From Pseudomonas bananamidigenes (GTDB taxonomy: Bacteria; Pseudomonadota; Gammaproteobacteria; Pseudomonadales; Pseudomonadaceae): a DNA stretch of 64,000 bases. Position numbers and translations under genes: made by a program. Shown one piece after another: positions 55,289-64,000 of this stretch (position 1 is the first letter of the stretch; each line of letters opens with the position of its first letter). The stretch spans positions 1 to 64,000 of the forward strand of contig NZ_LRUN01000026.1 in NCBI RefSeq assembly GCF_001679645.1, given 5' to 3'. Under the pieces are notes generated by a model. That model had not been told where the DNA came from. It searched no databases and saw only the letters and a list, made by a program, of their open reading frames with translations.

Positions 55289-56775
55289 TAATGCTCCGGA
55301 ACCCCGAGCGGCTGCTCGGCGGGTTTGTCAGATGGGGCCGGTAACGGCTTTTGCGGCACGGTCGGGCCAGCGCTGACGATGACCATTTTGTCCGTGCTCA
55401 GGTGTTTGTTCAGGGCGTCGCGCACCTGCTCGACCGTCAGGCTCTGGGACTGACGCATGAAGTCGTCCAGATAGCTCAGCGGCAGGTTGTAGAAACCCAT
55501 GGCGCCGAGCTGGCCGACGATGTCGGCGTTGCTCGCGGTGGACAGCGGGAAGCTGCCGGCCAGTTCGCGTTTGGCGTCGTCGAGTTCCTTTTGGGTCGGA
55601 CCGGTCTTCAGGTAGTCGGCGAGCACGTCCTGCACCAGTTTAAGGGTGCCTTCGCTCATTTCCGCACGGGTCTGCAGATTGATCATGAACGGACCGCGTG
55701 CCTGCATCGGGCTGAAGGCCGAGTAAACACCGTAGGCCAGGCCGCGTTTCTCGCGGACTTCACTCATCAAACGGGTGCCGAAACCACCCCCACCCAGGAT
55801 CTGGTTGCCCATCGACAGCGCGGCGTAGTCCGGGTCGTCGCGGTCGATGCCCAGTTGCGCGAGCATCAGGGTGGTCTGCTTGGACGGGAACTCGATGTGG
55901 CCGACGCTGGCCTTCGGCTCCTGCGGCTGGGCGATCTTCGCCAGTGCCGGGCCTTTCGGCAGGGCGGCAGAGACCTGACTGGCAATCGCCTCGGCTTCAC
56001 TGCGGGACAAATCGCCCACCAGCGCAATGACCGCGTTGCCGGCCGCATAGGCTTTGGCGTGGAATTCACGCAGTTGCGCCAGGGTGATTTTCGGCACGCT
56101 TTGCGCGCTGCCATCGCTGGAATGGGCGTAAGGATGATCACCGTACAGGCGCTTCATCAATTCCAGGCTGGCGAGCTTGCCGGGGTTCTGTTTCTGGTAC
56201 TCGAAACCGGCGAGCATCTGGTTCTTGATGCGTGCAAGGGAATCGGCGGGGAAGGTCGGTTTGCCGATCACCTCCGAGAACAGCTTCAGCGCCGGTTCGC
56301 GCTTGTCGGCGGCACTCAGGCTGCGCAACGAGACGATGGCCATGTCCTTGTAGGCGCCGTTGCCGAAGTCCGCGCCCAGGCCTTCGAAGCCTTGGGCGAT
56401 GGCGCCGACATCCTTGCCCGCCACGCCTTCATTGAGCATGGCGTTGGTCAGCAGCGCCAGGCCCGGCGCATTGCCGTCCTGGCTGCTGCCGGCGGAAAAG
56501 ATCAGGCGCATGTCGAACATCGGCAGTTCACGCGCTTCGACGAACAACACCTTGGCGCCTTCGGCGGTGTTCCAGGTCTGCACGTCGAGCTTGCGGCTGG
56601 CCGGGGCCTTGCCGTCGAGTTCGGCCAGCGATTGCAGCTTCTGGCTGGACTTGGCGTTATCCAGGGCTTCGCTGGCCTTGCTGTTGTCGCCAGGCGCCAG
56701 ATACAGCGCGGCGGAGCCGATCACCGCCACGGCGATCAGGCCGAGCAGCAGGCGTGGGGTTTTGCGCTCACTCAT
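55288..56775 (-). CDS. M16-family peptidase-like protein, non-catalytic partner
   Basis: A 495-residue exported or membrane-anchored protein (signal/anchor LLLGLIAVAVIGSAALYLAP). It has the M16 double-domain fold but lacks HxxEH. The place of the zinc motif reads LALLTNAMLNEG. It keeps the M16 C-domain Arg/Tyr substrate motif (EKRGLAYGVYS). This pattern is typical of the partner chain in heterodimeric M16 enzymes. It overlaps the catalytic partner upstream by 8 bases. Confidence 0.87.
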   Translation of the reverse strand: MSERKTPRLLLGLIAVAVIGSAALYLAPGDNSKASEALDNAKSSQKLQSLAELDGKAPASRKLDVQTWNTAEGAKVLFVEARELPMFDMRLIFSAGSSQDGNAPGLALLTNAMLNEGVAGKDVGAIAQGFEGLGADFGNGAYKDMAIVSLRSLSAADKREPALKLFSEVIGKPTFPADSLARIKNQMLAGFEYQKQNPGKLASLELMKRLYGDHPYAHSSDGSAQSVPKITLAQLREFHAKAYAAGNAVIALVGDLSRSEAEAIASQVSAALPKGPALAKIAQPQEPKASVGHIEFPSKQTTLMLAQLGIDRDDPDYAALSMGNQILGGGGFGTRLMSEVREKRGLAYGVYSAFSPMQARGPFMINLQTRAEMSEGTLKLVQDVLADYLKTGPTQKELDDAKRELAGSFPLSTASNADIVGQLGAMGFYNLPLSYLDDFMRQSQSLTVEQVRDALNKHLSTDKMVIVSAGPTVPQKPLPAPSDKPAEQPLGVPEH

Positions 56776-58123
56776 GAGTCGTCTCCAGTGGCAGGACGTG
56801 GGCGACGCTGAGACGTTCGCGGGTGAAATACTGTTTGGCGGCGTTCTGGATGTCTTGCGGGGTGACGCTTTCCAGATCGGCCAGTTCGGTGTCCATCAAT
56901 TTCCACGACAGGCCGACGGTCTCCAGTTGGCCGATGGCCGTGGCCTGGCTGGTGATCGAGTCGCGCTCGTAGACCAGGCCGGCGATGACTTGCGCCCGCA
57001 CCCGCTCCAGTTCTTCGGCAGACGGTGCGGTGGTTTTCAGCTGGTCCAACAGCTTCCACAGGCCGGCTTCAGCCTGGGCCATGGTCTTTTTCTTCTGGGT
57101 GTTCGGCGTGGCCGACAGGGTGAACAGGCTGTCGCCGCGGGTGTAGGCGTCGTAGCTCGACGAGCCGCCGGACACCAGCTCTTCACCGCGCTCCAGTTGT
57201 GTCGGGATACGACCACTGTAGCCGCCGTCCAGCAGGGCCGAGATCAGACGCAAGGCGTTGATCGAGCGCTTGTCTTCGGAGGTGGCAAGGCTCGGCACGT
57301 TGAAACCGAGCATGAGGCTGGGCAGTTGGGTCTGCACGTGCAGCGTGATCTGGCGCTCGCCAGGTTCGGCCAGTTCCAGCGGTTTTTTCGATGGAGGCAC
57401 GTCACGTTTCGGGATCGGCCCGAAGTAGCGCTGGGCGAGGGTTTTCACTTCGTCCGGGGTCACGTCACCGACCACCACCAGCGTGGCGTTGTTCGGCACA
57501 TACCAGGACTGATACCAGTGGCGCAGCTCTTCGACTTTCATCCGGTCAAGGTCGGCCATCCAGCCGATGGTCGGCGTGTGATAACCGCTGGCCGGATAGG
57601 CCATGGCCTTGTAGCGCTCGTAGGCCTTGGACATCGGCTTGTCGTCGGTGCGCAGGCGGCGCTCTTCCTTGATGACTTCGATTTCCTTGGCGAACTCGTC
57701 GGCCGGCAGACGCAGGTTGGCCATGCGGTCGGCTTCCAGTTCGAAGGCCACGCCCAGGCGGTCGCGGGCCAGCACTTGGTAATAGGCGGTGAAGTCATCG
57801 CTGGTGAAAGCGTTCTCTTCGGCGCCGAGGTCGCGCAGGATCAGCGAGGCTTCACCGGGGCCGACTTTCTCGCTGCCCTTGAACATCATGTGCTCCAGGG
57901 CATGGGACAGACCGGTCTGGCCCGGAGTCTCGTAGCTGGAGCCGACCTTGTACCAGACCTGTGACACGACGACCGGTGCGCGATGGTCTTCGCGCACGAC
58001 GACCTTCAGGCCATTGTCGAGGGTGAATTCGTGAGTCGGCTGCGGATCCGCCGCCAGGGCCGCAAGCGGCAGACAGACGGTGCCGAGCAGCAGGCCGGCG
58101 GCGCGGCGGGCTAGTGCATTCAT
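56768..58123 (-). CDS. M16-family zinc peptidase, catalytic partner
   Basis: A 451-residue periplasmic metallopeptidase with a signal peptide ending in LAALAA. The inverted zinc motif HALEH is at residues 74-78, and the distal Glu lies in a helix about 75 residues later (EIEVIKEERR region). Its pairing with a downstream gene that lacks HxxEH suggests a heterodimer. The substrate is unknown. Confidence 0.9.
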   Translation of the reverse strand: MNALARRAAGLLLGTVCLPLAALAADPQPTHEFTLDNGLKVVVREDHRAPVVVSQVWYKVGSSYETPGQTGLSHALEHMMFKGSEKVGPGEASLILRDLGAEENAFTSDDFTAYYQVLARDRLGVAFELEADRMANLRLPADEFAKEIEVIKEERRLRTDDKPMSKAYERYKAMAYPASGYHTPTIGWMADLDRMKVEELRHWYQSWYVPNNATLVVVGDVTPDEVKTLAQRYFGPIPKRDVPPSKKPLELAEPGERQITLHVQTQLPSLMLGFNVPSLATSEDKRSINALRLISALLDGGYSGRIPTQLERGEELVSGGSSSYDAYTRGDSLFTLSATPNTQKKKTMAQAEAGLWKLLDQLKTTAPSAEELERVRAQVIAGLVYERDSITSQATAIGQLETVGLSWKLMDTELADLESVTPQDIQNAAKQYFTRERLSVAHVLPLETTHE

Positions 58124-58465
58124 TCTTTTTCAAACCTGTTGGACGGCCCGCTTGGTCTTAGCGTCGGCGGGCGAGAGGGTGCTAGGATACTGATCCGTTT
58201 TAACGGCTACCACGCCTATCAGATTTCGAAACATGATCAGGCTGTATGGGTTTGCGGCAGAAGGCTTTGGTTTATCAGCTAAACTTCGCCTTTTCGCCGA
58301 TTTTGCCGGTTTGTCCTTCATTAAAACGATCCTTTGGGGTGCCGCCGGTGCCTCGACAAAATGTTGCGCGTGAACAAGCTGGATGAAACACAGTCTGTTC
58401 TGCATCGAATTTTTATTTGCCGGGGCGCCTGATGGCGCGTCGCTACCGTGAGATAGCCGTCCTCC
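58124..58465. other. spacer between M16 operon and ftsY
   Basis: This 342-base divergent spacer holds no reading frame I can support and no RNA gene I recognise. It must contain the promoters of both the M16 operon and the ftsYEX operon, but no single -35/-10 pair stands out. It is less GC-rich near 58225-58345. Confidence 0.6.
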
Positions 58466-59989
58466 ATGTTTGGTTCCAACGACGACAAGAAGCACCCAGC
58501 TGCTGCTGGTGAGAAGAAAGGCCTGTTCGGATGGCTGCGCAAGAAAACGCAGGAAACCGTCGTTGAACAGCCGACAGCGGCTCCCGAGCCGACACCTGCT
58601 CCCGCCCCTGTGGCGCAAGAGCCGGCTCCGGTTGTCCTGCCGATTGCCGAGCCTGTCCTGCAACCGGCGGTCGAGGCCGAGCCGCAAATCCAGGCGGCTG
58701 CCGACCTGGCACCGGTCGCCGAGCCATGGTTGACCCTGCCAGTGGCGGAGGAGCCGGTGGCGCTGGTCGAAGAGGCCGCCGAGCACGTGACGCCGCCGAT
58801 TCCGGCAGCGGTCGCATCGGTCGCCGAGCCGGTGGTCGTGCCCGTCGCCGAGCCTGAGCCGGTTGTCATTGAACCTGTCGCGGTTGCGCCGGTGGTTGAA
58901 GCCGCCGAACCTGCACCTGCACCTGCACCTGCACCTGCACCTGCACCTGCACCTGCACCTGCACCTGCACCTGTTGCCGCCGCGCCTGTCGTTCCCGCCG
59001 TTCCTGTTGAATTGCCCGTGGACGCTCCGGTGGAGCCTGCGCGCACCGAAGAAACCAAGGCCGGTTTCTTCGCCCGCCTCAAGCAAGGCCTGTCCAAGAC
59101 CAGTGCCAGCATCGGCGAGGGCATGGCCAGCCTGTTCCTCGGCAAGAAAGCCATCGATGACGATCTGCTCGACGACCTCGAAACCCGTCTGCTGACCGCC
59201 GACGTTGGCGTCGAGGCCACATCGGTGATCATCCAGCGCCTGACCCAGAAGGTCGCACGTAAAGAACTGGCCGATTCCGACGCACTGTACAAATCCCTGC
59301 AGGCCGAGCTGGCCGCGATGCTCAAACCGGTCGAGCAGCCGTTGAAGATCGTTTCGCAGAACAAGCCGTTCGTGATCCTGGTGGTCGGCGTCAACGGTGC
59401 CGGCAAGACCACCACCATCGGCAAGCTGGCGAAGAAACTGCAGCTGGAAGGCAAGAAAGTCATGCTCGCCGCCGGTGACACCTTCCGCGCTGCGGCGGTC
59501 GAGCAATTGCAGGTCTGGGGCGAGCGCAACAGGATTCCGGTGATCGCCCAGCACACCGGTGCCGATTCGGCTTCGGTGATCTTCGACGCCGTGCAGGCTG
59601 CCAAGGCCCGTGGCATCGACGTGCTGATCGCCGACACCGCCGGTCGCCTGCACACCAAAGACAACCTGATGGAAGAACTGAAAAAGGTTCGCCGGGTAAT
59701 CGGCAAGCTCGACGCCGATGCGCCGCACGAAGTGCTGCTGGTGCTCGACGCCGGTACTGGCCAGAACGCCATCAACCAGGCCAAGCAATTCAACCAGACC
59801 GTCGAACTGACCGGGCTGGCGCTGACCAAGCTCGACGGCACCGCCAAAGGCGGGGTGATTTTCGCCCTGGCCAAGCAATTCGGCCTGCCGATCCGCTACA
59901 TCGGCGTCGGTGAAGGCATCGACGATCTGCGTACCTTTGAAGCCGAACCCTTTGTCCAGGCACTGTTTGCCGAGCGGGAGCGTTCATGA
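58466..59989 (+). CDS. ftsY: signal recognition particle receptor
   Basis: A 507-residue SRP GTPase that targets ribosome-nascent chain complexes to SecYEG. The N-terminal A domain (about residues 1-200) is very long and Pro/Ala/Glu-rich. It includes ten consecutive Pro-Ala dipeptides (about residues 149-168). The N domain and G domain follow, with P-loop [10 protein letters not shown] from residue 308, DTAGRLHT and [10 protein letters not shown]. It is the first gene of ftsY-ftsE-ftsX, and its stop overlaps ftsE by 4 bases. Confidence 0.96.
   Translation: MFGSNDDKKHPAAAGEKKGLFGWLRKKTQETVVEQPTAAPEPTPAPAPVAQEPAPVVLPIAEPVLQPAVEAEPQIQAAADLAPVAEPWLTLPVAEEPVALVEEAAEHVTPPIPAAVASVAEPVVVPVAEPEPVVIEPVAVAPVVEAAEPAPAPAPAPAPAPAPAPAPAPVAAAPVVPAVPVELPVDAPVEPARTEETKAGFFARLKQGLSKTSASIGEGMASLFLGKKAIDDDLLDDLETRLLTADVGVEATSVIIQRLTQKVARKELADSDALYKSLQAELAAMLKPVEQPLKIVSQNKPFVILVVGVNGAGKTTTIGKLAKKLQLEGKKVMLAAGDTFRAAAVEQLQVWGERNRIPVIAQHTGADSASVIFDAVQAAKARGIDVLIADTAGRLHTKDNLMEELKKVRRVIGKLDADAPHEVLLVLDAGTGQNAINQAKQFNQTVELTGLALTKLDGTAKGGVIFALAKQFGLPIRYIGVGEGIDDLRTFEAEPFVQALFAERERS
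58910..58969 (+). repeat. hexanucleotide tandem repeat in ftsY (CCTGCA x10)
   Basis: Ten perfect consecutive CCTGCA units, 60 bases, encode Pro-Ala repeats in the FtsY A domain. They are followed by a variant unit CCTGTT. Copy-number changes would stay in frame. Confidence 0.95.
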
Positions 59990-60657
59990 TTCGTTTCGAA
60001 CAGGTCGGTAAGCGCTACCCGAACGGTCACGTCGGCTTGCATGAGCTGAGCTTTCGAGTCCGTCGCGGCGAATTCCTGTTTGTCACCGGCCATTCCGGTG
60101 CCGGTAAATCCACGTTGCTGCGCCTGCTGCTGGCGATGGAGCGTCCGACCAGCGGCAAACTGCTGCTGGCCGGGCAGGACCTGAGCACCATCAGCAATGC
60201 GCAGATTCCGTTCCTGCGCCGGCAGATTGGCGTGGTGTTCCAGAATCACCAATTGCTGTTCGATCGCACGGTGTTCAACAACGTTGCGTTGCCGTTGCAG
60301 ATCCTCGGACTGTCCAAGCCTGAAATCGCCAAGCGAGTGGATTCAGCGCTGGAGCGCGTGGCGCTGTCGGACAAGGCCGATCTATACCCCGGCGACCTGT
60401 CCACCGGTCAGCAACAGCGTGTCGGCATTGCCCGCGCCATCGTTCACCGCCCGGCCCTGCTGCTGGCGGACGAACCGACCGGTAACCTCGACCCGCGTCT
60501 GGCGGCCGAAATCATGGGCGTGTTCGAAGACATCAATCGCCTGGGCACCAGCGTGCTGATCGCCAGTCACGACCTGGCGCTGATCGCACGCATGCGTCAT
60601 CGCATGCTGACCCTGCAACGCGGCCGATTGATCGGCGACGGGGAGGCCGGTGTATGA
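59986..60657 (+). CDS. ftsE: cell-division ABC ATPase
   Basis: A 223-residue ATPase that, with FtsX, controls septal peptidoglycan hydrolase activation. Walker A GHSGAGKST is at residues 35-43, the signature is LSTGQQQRVGIARA, and Walker B is LLLADEPTGNLD. It overlaps ftsY and ftsX by 4 bases each (ATGA). Confidence 0.96.
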   Translation: MIRFEQVGKRYPNGHVGLHELSFRVRRGEFLFVTGHSGAGKSTLLRLLLAMERPTSGKLLLAGQDLSTISNAQIPFLRRQIGVVFQNHQLLFDRTVFNNVALPLQILGLSKPEIAKRVDSALERVALSDKADLYPGDLSTGQQQRVGIARAIVHRPALLLADEPTGNLDPRLAAEIMGVFEDINRLGTSVLIASHDLALIARMRHRMLTLQRGRLIGDGEAGV

Positions 60658-61679
60658 GTGCTACACGCAGTCCGAAGGTTTCCGAACGCGTGGCCCCGAA
60701 GGCCGCCGATCCGCAGCCGCCCAAAAAGAAAAAACACGACGAGGACGATGGTCCGGATTTCGCCACGCTGCTTCATGCCTGGATCGAAAGCCATCGCGCC
60801 AGCTGGATCGACAGCCTGCGCCGCCTCGGCAAGCAGCCGATCGGCAGCTTCTTCACCTGCATGGTGATGGCGGTCGCGCTGAGCCTGCCGATGGGCCTGT
60901 CATTGTTGCTGAACAATGTCGAACGTCTGGGTGGTTCGTGGCAGCGGGCGGCGCAGATCTCGCTTTATCTGGAGCTGGAAGCCAGTCCGGCTCAGGGTGA
61001 AGCGTTGCGTGACCAGATCAAGGGCATGCCGGGCGTGGCTGATGCTGAATATGTCGGTCGTGAGCAGGCGCTGGAAGAGTTCCAGCAGCAGTCCGGATTG
61101 GGCGAGGCCCTGCGCGAGCTGCCGGAAAACCCGCTGCCGGGCGTTGTGCTGGTGACGCCGAACGAGGTCGACAAGCCGACCCTGGAAGCATTAAGACAAA
61201 AACTTTCCGAACTGCCCAAGGTACAACAGGCGCAACTTGATCTAGTCTGGGTCGAGCGTCTGGCGGCCATCCTCAAGCTCGGCGACCGCTTTGTCTTCGG
61301 TCTGACGGTGTTGCTGGTTTCCGCATTACTTTTGGTGATAGGCAATACCATTCGTCTTCATATTGAAAACCGCCGCACAGAGATAGAAGTGATTAAACTC
61401 GTCGGCGGCACCGACAGCTATGTGCGCCGTCCCTTCCTTTATATGGGCGCGTTGTATGGCTTCGGTGCAGGGCTGCTGTCCTGGGGTGTGCTGGCGTTCG
61501 GCCTGAACTGGCTGAACGACGCGGTGGTCGGGCTGGCCGGCTTGTACGGCAGTGATTTCGCACTGGCCGGAGTGCCAGTTGCCGACGGTCTGTCGCTCTT
61601 GCTTGGCGCGGTGCTGTTGGGTTATATCGGTGCATGGATTGCAGTCGCACGTCATCTCAGGGAGCTGGCGCCGAAGTAG
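60654..61679 (+). CDS. ftsX: cell-division membrane protein
   Basis: A 341-residue inner-membrane partner of FtsE. A cytoplasmic N-terminal tail (about 65 residues, with a PKKKKHDEDDG charged stretch) precedes membrane segment 1. A periplasmic domain (about residues 90-205) and three further helices follow. The late LRELAPK tail and VIGNTIRLHIENRRTEIEV loop are FtsX features. It is translated with ftsE. Confidence 0.95.
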   Translation: MSATRSPKVSERVAPKAADPQPPKKKKHDEDDGPDFATLLHAWIESHRASWIDSLRRLGKQPIGSFFTCMVMAVALSLPMGLSLLLNNVERLGGSWQRAAQISLYLELEASPAQGEALRDQIKGMPGVADAEYVGREQALEEFQQQSGLGEALRELPENPLPGVVLVTPNEVDKPTLEALRQKLSELPKVQQAQLDLVWVERLAAILKLGDRFVFGLTVLLVSALLLVIGNTIRLHIENRRTEIEVIKLVGGTDSYVRRPFLYMGALYGFGAGLLSWGVLAFGLNWLNDAVVGLAGLYGSDFALAGVPVADGLSLLLGAVLLGYIGAWIAVARHLRELAPK

Positions 61680-61714
61680 AATCTTTTTTGCGCGTGATTG
61701 ACCTCGCGGTTTTT

Positions 61715-61745
61715 TGGGAACTTGTACCTGAGTTCCCGGTCAATT
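61715..61745 (+). promoter_or_regulatory. stem-loop and AlgU-like promoter before rpoH
   Basis: GGGAACT and AGTTCCC (61716-61736) form a 7-bp stem followed by GGTCAATTTTT, which could terminate ftsX. The same DNA contains GAACTT, then 16 bases, then TCAAT, resembling an AlgU (sigma-E) promoter, which is known upstream of rpoH in P. aeruginosa. Both readings are possible. Confidence 0.5.
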
Positions 61746-61793
61746 TTTCGCAGTGCCGAAAGGCGCGAGTATGTAAGTCGGAGGTTTTTTCGT

Positions 61794-62648
61794 ATGACCA
61801 ATTCTTTGCAACCTGCGTATGCATTGGTTCCGGGCGCAAACCTGGAAGCCTATGTACACACCGTCAACAGCATTCCATTGCTGACGCCGGAGCAGGAGCG
61901 TGAACTGGCCGAGAGTCTCTACTATGAGCAGGATCTTGAGGCGGCTCGGCAGATGGTGCTCGCCCACCTGCGGTTTGTCGTACACATTGCCCGTAGCTAT
62001 TCCGGCTACGGTCTGGCTCAGGCCGACCTGATCCAGGAAGGCAACGTCGGCCTGATGAAGGCCGTCAAGCGTTTCAATCCGGAAATGGGCGTACGTCTGG
62101 TGTCCTTCGCGGTGCACTGGATCAAGGCCGAGATTCACGAGTTCATCCTGCGCAACTGGCGGATCGTGAAAGTCGCGACCACCAAGGCCCAGCGCAAGTT
62201 GTTCTTCAATCTGCGCAGCCAGAAGAAACGTCTGGCCTGGCTGAACAACGAGGAAGTCCATCGTGTGGCGGAAAGCCTCGGTGTCGAGCCTCGCGAAGTG
62301 CGTGAAATGGAAAGTCGCCTGACCGGTCATGACATGGCCTTCGACCCGGCTGCCGAAGCCGACGACGACAGCGCTTTCCAGTCGCCGGCCAACTATCTGG
62401 AAGACCACCGGTACGACCCGGCGCGTCAGCTGGAAGATGCCGACTGGAGCGACAACTCCAATCACAACCTTCACGAAGCGCTGGAAGTGCTGGACGAACG
62501 CAGTCGCGACATCCTCTACCAGCGCTGGCTGGCAGAAGAGAAGGCCACGCTGCACGACCTGGCGCAGAAGTACAACGTGTCGGCCGAGCGGATCCGTCAG
62601 CTCGAGAAGAGCGCGATGAACAAGCTCAAGTTGTCGATTGCCGCATAA
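61794..62648 (+). CDS. rpoH: heat-shock sigma factor sigma-32
   Basis: A 284-residue sigma factor, the usual Pseudomonas length, when started at [14 protein letters not shown] (61794). Region 2 includes [17 protein letters not shown]. The RpoH box [10 protein letters not shown], specific to this subfamily, is present. Region 4 ends with [17 protein letters not shown]. It directs heat-shock transcription. It follows ftsX with a 114-base spacer. Confidence 0.97.
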   Translation: MTNSLQPAYALVPGANLEAYVHTVNSIPLLTPEQERELAESLYYEQDLEAARQMVLAHLRFVVHIARSYSGYGLAQADLIQEGNVGLMKAVKRFNPEMGVRLVSFAVHWIKAEIHEFILRNWRIVKVATTKAQRKLFFNLRSQKKRLAWLNNEEVHRVAESLGVEPREVREMESRLTGHDMAFDPAAEADDDSAFQSPANYLEDHRYDPARQLEDADWSDNSNHNLHEALEVLDERSRDILYQRWLAEEKATLHDLAQKYNVSAERIRQLEKSAMNKLKLSIAA

Positions 62649-62665
62649 CCGGTAGTCCGGCAATG

Positions 62666-62705
62666 AAAAACGCCCCGATCAGTGATGATCGGGGCGTTTT
62701 TGTTT
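62666..62705. terminator. bidirectional terminator between rpoH and mtgA
   Basis: The stem AAAACGCCCCGATC/GATCGGGGCGTTTT is closed by an AGTGAT loop and flanked by A- and T-runs. It serves the two convergent genes. Confidence 0.92.
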
Positions 62706-62718
62706 GCCTGTCGGAAGG

Positions 62719-63441
62719 TCATTGGGCCCACGGTGCCCGGCGCGAATCACCGAGGGTCAGCAGATAGCTGTCGCCACCCAACTGGCTCATCTGCTGGCGA
62801 ATCCATCCGGCCCGGCGCGAAACATAGGAAGTCGGGTGGCTGGCGCTCCAGACCCGGGGGTTGGGAAGCACGGCGGCCAGGTAACTCGCCTGCTGCCGAG
62901 ACAATGATTTGGCGGCTACGCCGAAGTGATGCCTTGCCGCCGCTTCGGCGCCGAACACGCCGTCATCCCACTCGACGCTGTTCAGGTACACCTCGAGAAT
63001 CCGCTGCTTGGGCCAGAACACCTCGATCAGCGCCGTGAACCAGGCCTCCAGGCCTTTGCGCAGATAGCTGCGACCCGACCACAAGAACAGGTTTTTCGAT
63101 ACTTGCTGGCTCAAGGTGCTGGCGCCGCGAATCGAGCCACCGAGTTCGTTGTGGGCCAGTGCGGCCTTGATGGCGCTCAGGTCGAACCCCCAGTGCTCGG
63201 GAAATTTCTGGTCTTCGCCGGCAATGACCGCGACCTTCAGGTCATCGGAAATCTCGTCCCACGGTTTCCAGGTGCGCTGCAGATCGATCGGCTCACCGTC
63301 GACCCAGGATTCGATCTTGCGCTCGACCATCAACGCCGTTCCCGGCGGCGGCACGAAGCGAAATACCAGCACCAGCAATACGCTGCCGCCCGCAAACCAG
63401 AGCAGAGCCTTCGTGAGACGACGGAGAAATGAACGGAGCAT
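62719..63441 (-). CDS. mtgA: monofunctional peptidoglycan glycosyltransferase
   Basis: A 240-residue enzyme that polymerises lipid II. One N-terminal membrane segment (ALLWFAGGSVLLVLVFRFV) precedes a GT51 domain with the catalytic motif EDQKFPEHWG and the substrate segments GASTLSQQVSKNLFL and RKGLEAWFTALIE. No transpeptidase domain is present. It is divergent from the DUF423 gene. Confidence 0.96.
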   Translation of the reverse strand: MLRSFLRRLTKALLWFAGGSVLLVLVFRFVPPPGTALMVERKIESWVDGEPIDLQRTWKPWDEISDDLKVAVIAGEDQKFPEHWGFDLSAIKAALAHNELGGSIRGASTLSQQVSKNLFLWSGRSYLRKGLEAWFTALIEVFWPKQRILEVYLNSVEWDDGVFGAEAAARHHFGVAAKSLSRQQASYLAAVLPNPRVWSASHPTSYVSRRAGWIRQQMSQLGGDSYLLTLGDSRRAPWAQ

Positions 63442-63515
63442 AGAGATGGCTTGGCCGAACCGGTTGAGCGGGCCATTATACAGACCCTGCCGATCGAGTC
63501 TGACTGGAGTTCTAC

Positions 63516-63896
63516 ATGCTGCGTAGCTTTCTGATGCTGGCTGCCTTCTTTGGTTTCACCGGTGTCGGCCTCGGCGCATTCGCCGCCCATGGCCTGAAAA
63601 ATCGCCTGACCCCCGAGTACCTCGCAATTTTCCATACCGGCGTCACCTATCAACTGGTGCACGCGCTGGCGCTGTTCGGCGTGGCATTGCTGGCCACGCA
63701 GCTTCAGGGGCGTCTGGTGGCTTGGGCGGGCATCTCGTTCACCGTCGGTATCCTGCTGTTTTCCGGCAGTCTGTACCTGCTGACCACCGTCGGCATCGGC
63801 AAGCTTGGCATCGTCACCCCGTTCGGCGGTCTGGCATTCCTGATCGGCTGGCTGTGCCTCGGACTCGCCGCCTGGCGCCTGCAACCAACCGCTTGA
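63516..63896 (+). CDS. DUF423 membrane protein
   Basis: A 126-residue inner-membrane protein with four helices. It carries the DUF423 (YgdD-like) signature GVGLGAFAAHGLKNRL and YHTGVTYQLVHALALFG-like segments (here FHTGVTYQLVHALALFG). The function is unknown. It lies between mtgA and thiS, as in P. aeruginosa. Confidence 0.88.
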   Translation: MLRSFLMLAAFFGFTGVGLGAFAAHGLKNRLTPEYLAIFHTGVTYQLVHALALFGVALLATQLQGRLVAWAGISFTVGILLFSGSLYLLTTVGIGKLGIVTPFGGLAFLIGWLCLGLAAWRLQPTA

Positions 63897-63968
63897 CGCC
63901 TGGTGCTGACCTTTAGGTCATGATCGGGCTAGAATGCCACCCCCTAAAAAGTGATGGCGGCGTTGCGC

Positions 63969-64000
63969 ATGCGCATTCAGTTGAACGGTGAATCCTTTGA
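63969..64000 (+). CDS. thiS: sulfur carrier protein ThiS, 5' end only
   Basis: The window ends 10 codons into this gene. MRIQLNGESF matches the start of ThiS, the thiamine sulfur carrier, and the position after DUF423 agrees with P. aeruginosa (PA0380). An in-frame ATG at 63954 exists but would add five residues. The rest is outside the window. Confidence 0.75.
   Translation, partial: MRIQLNGESF

Noticed and set aside
58130..59878. A 582-codon antisense frame opposite ftsY with long Arg-Cys repeats
   Set aside because: The Arg-Cys run is only the reverse reading of the CCTGCA repeat. No promoter, ribosome-binding site or domain supports it.

Overview
The window is high-GC chromosomal DNA from a Pseudomonas, most likely of the P. 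fluorescens group. Three things support this. The gene order follows the P. aeruginosa PA0316-PA0381 backbone as I remember it: serA, a D-2-hydroxyglutarate dehydrogenase, rpiA-ilvA, a HAD phosphatase, rppH-ptsP, lgt-thyA, mutM, fdx1-coaD, laoABCR, rsmD, an M16 peptidase pair, ftsY-ftsE-ftsX-rpoH, mtgA and thiS. The spacers carry the short inverted repeats (REP pairs) typical of fluorescent pseudomonads. Finally, pchP, a choline/phosphorylcholine gene of Pseudomonas, is present.

Region by region. 1-10 kb: an alpha/beta hydrolase, small hypothetical proteins, a short periplasmic binding protein, divergent serA and D-2-hydroxyglutarate dehydrogenase, and two tandem SdiA-regulated-domain paralogues. 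10-20.4 kb: core metabolism (rpiA, ilvA), RNA 5'-end processing (rppH), the nitrogen phosphotransferase enzyme I (ptsP), lipoprotein maturation (lgt) and thyA. 20.5-23.3 kb: a divergent cadmium-resistance pair, cadR/cadA, with a textbook MerR-type promoter between them. 23.3-30.1 kb: a phosphonate (2-aminoethylphosphonate-type) cluster with a LysR regulator, an ABC importer, an FAD amine oxidase-like protein and a PhnZ-like HD-domain diiron oxygenase. 30.2-38.4 kb: a DUF2868/DUF3482 membrane GTPase pair, folA, a cystine symporter, pchP and ilvD.

38.6-42.3 kb is the most unusual region. It is a compact minus-strand operon made of a 23-residue peptide gene with a strong ribosome-binding site, a stem-loop, a SagB-type FMN oxidoreductase, an AurF-type diiron oxygenase and an MFS exporter. 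The last three genes overlap one another, and the operon is preceded by an AT-rich leader unlike the rest of the window. I read it as a candidate peptide-derived natural product (RiPP-like) locus with no cyclodehydratase. I do not recognise it as a described system.

42.3-64 kb returns to core genes: rlmI, a DJ-1/PfpI protein, an HDOD protein, mutM, fdx1, coaD, the laoABCR long-chain alcohol oxidation locus, a rhodanese, an AraC regulator, a YheT-like hydrolase, rsmD, an M16 peptidase pair, the ftsYEX-rpoH cluster, mtgA, a DUF423 protein and the start of thiS at the right edge. I saw no tRNA, rRNA, CRISPR array, insertion sequence or prophage.
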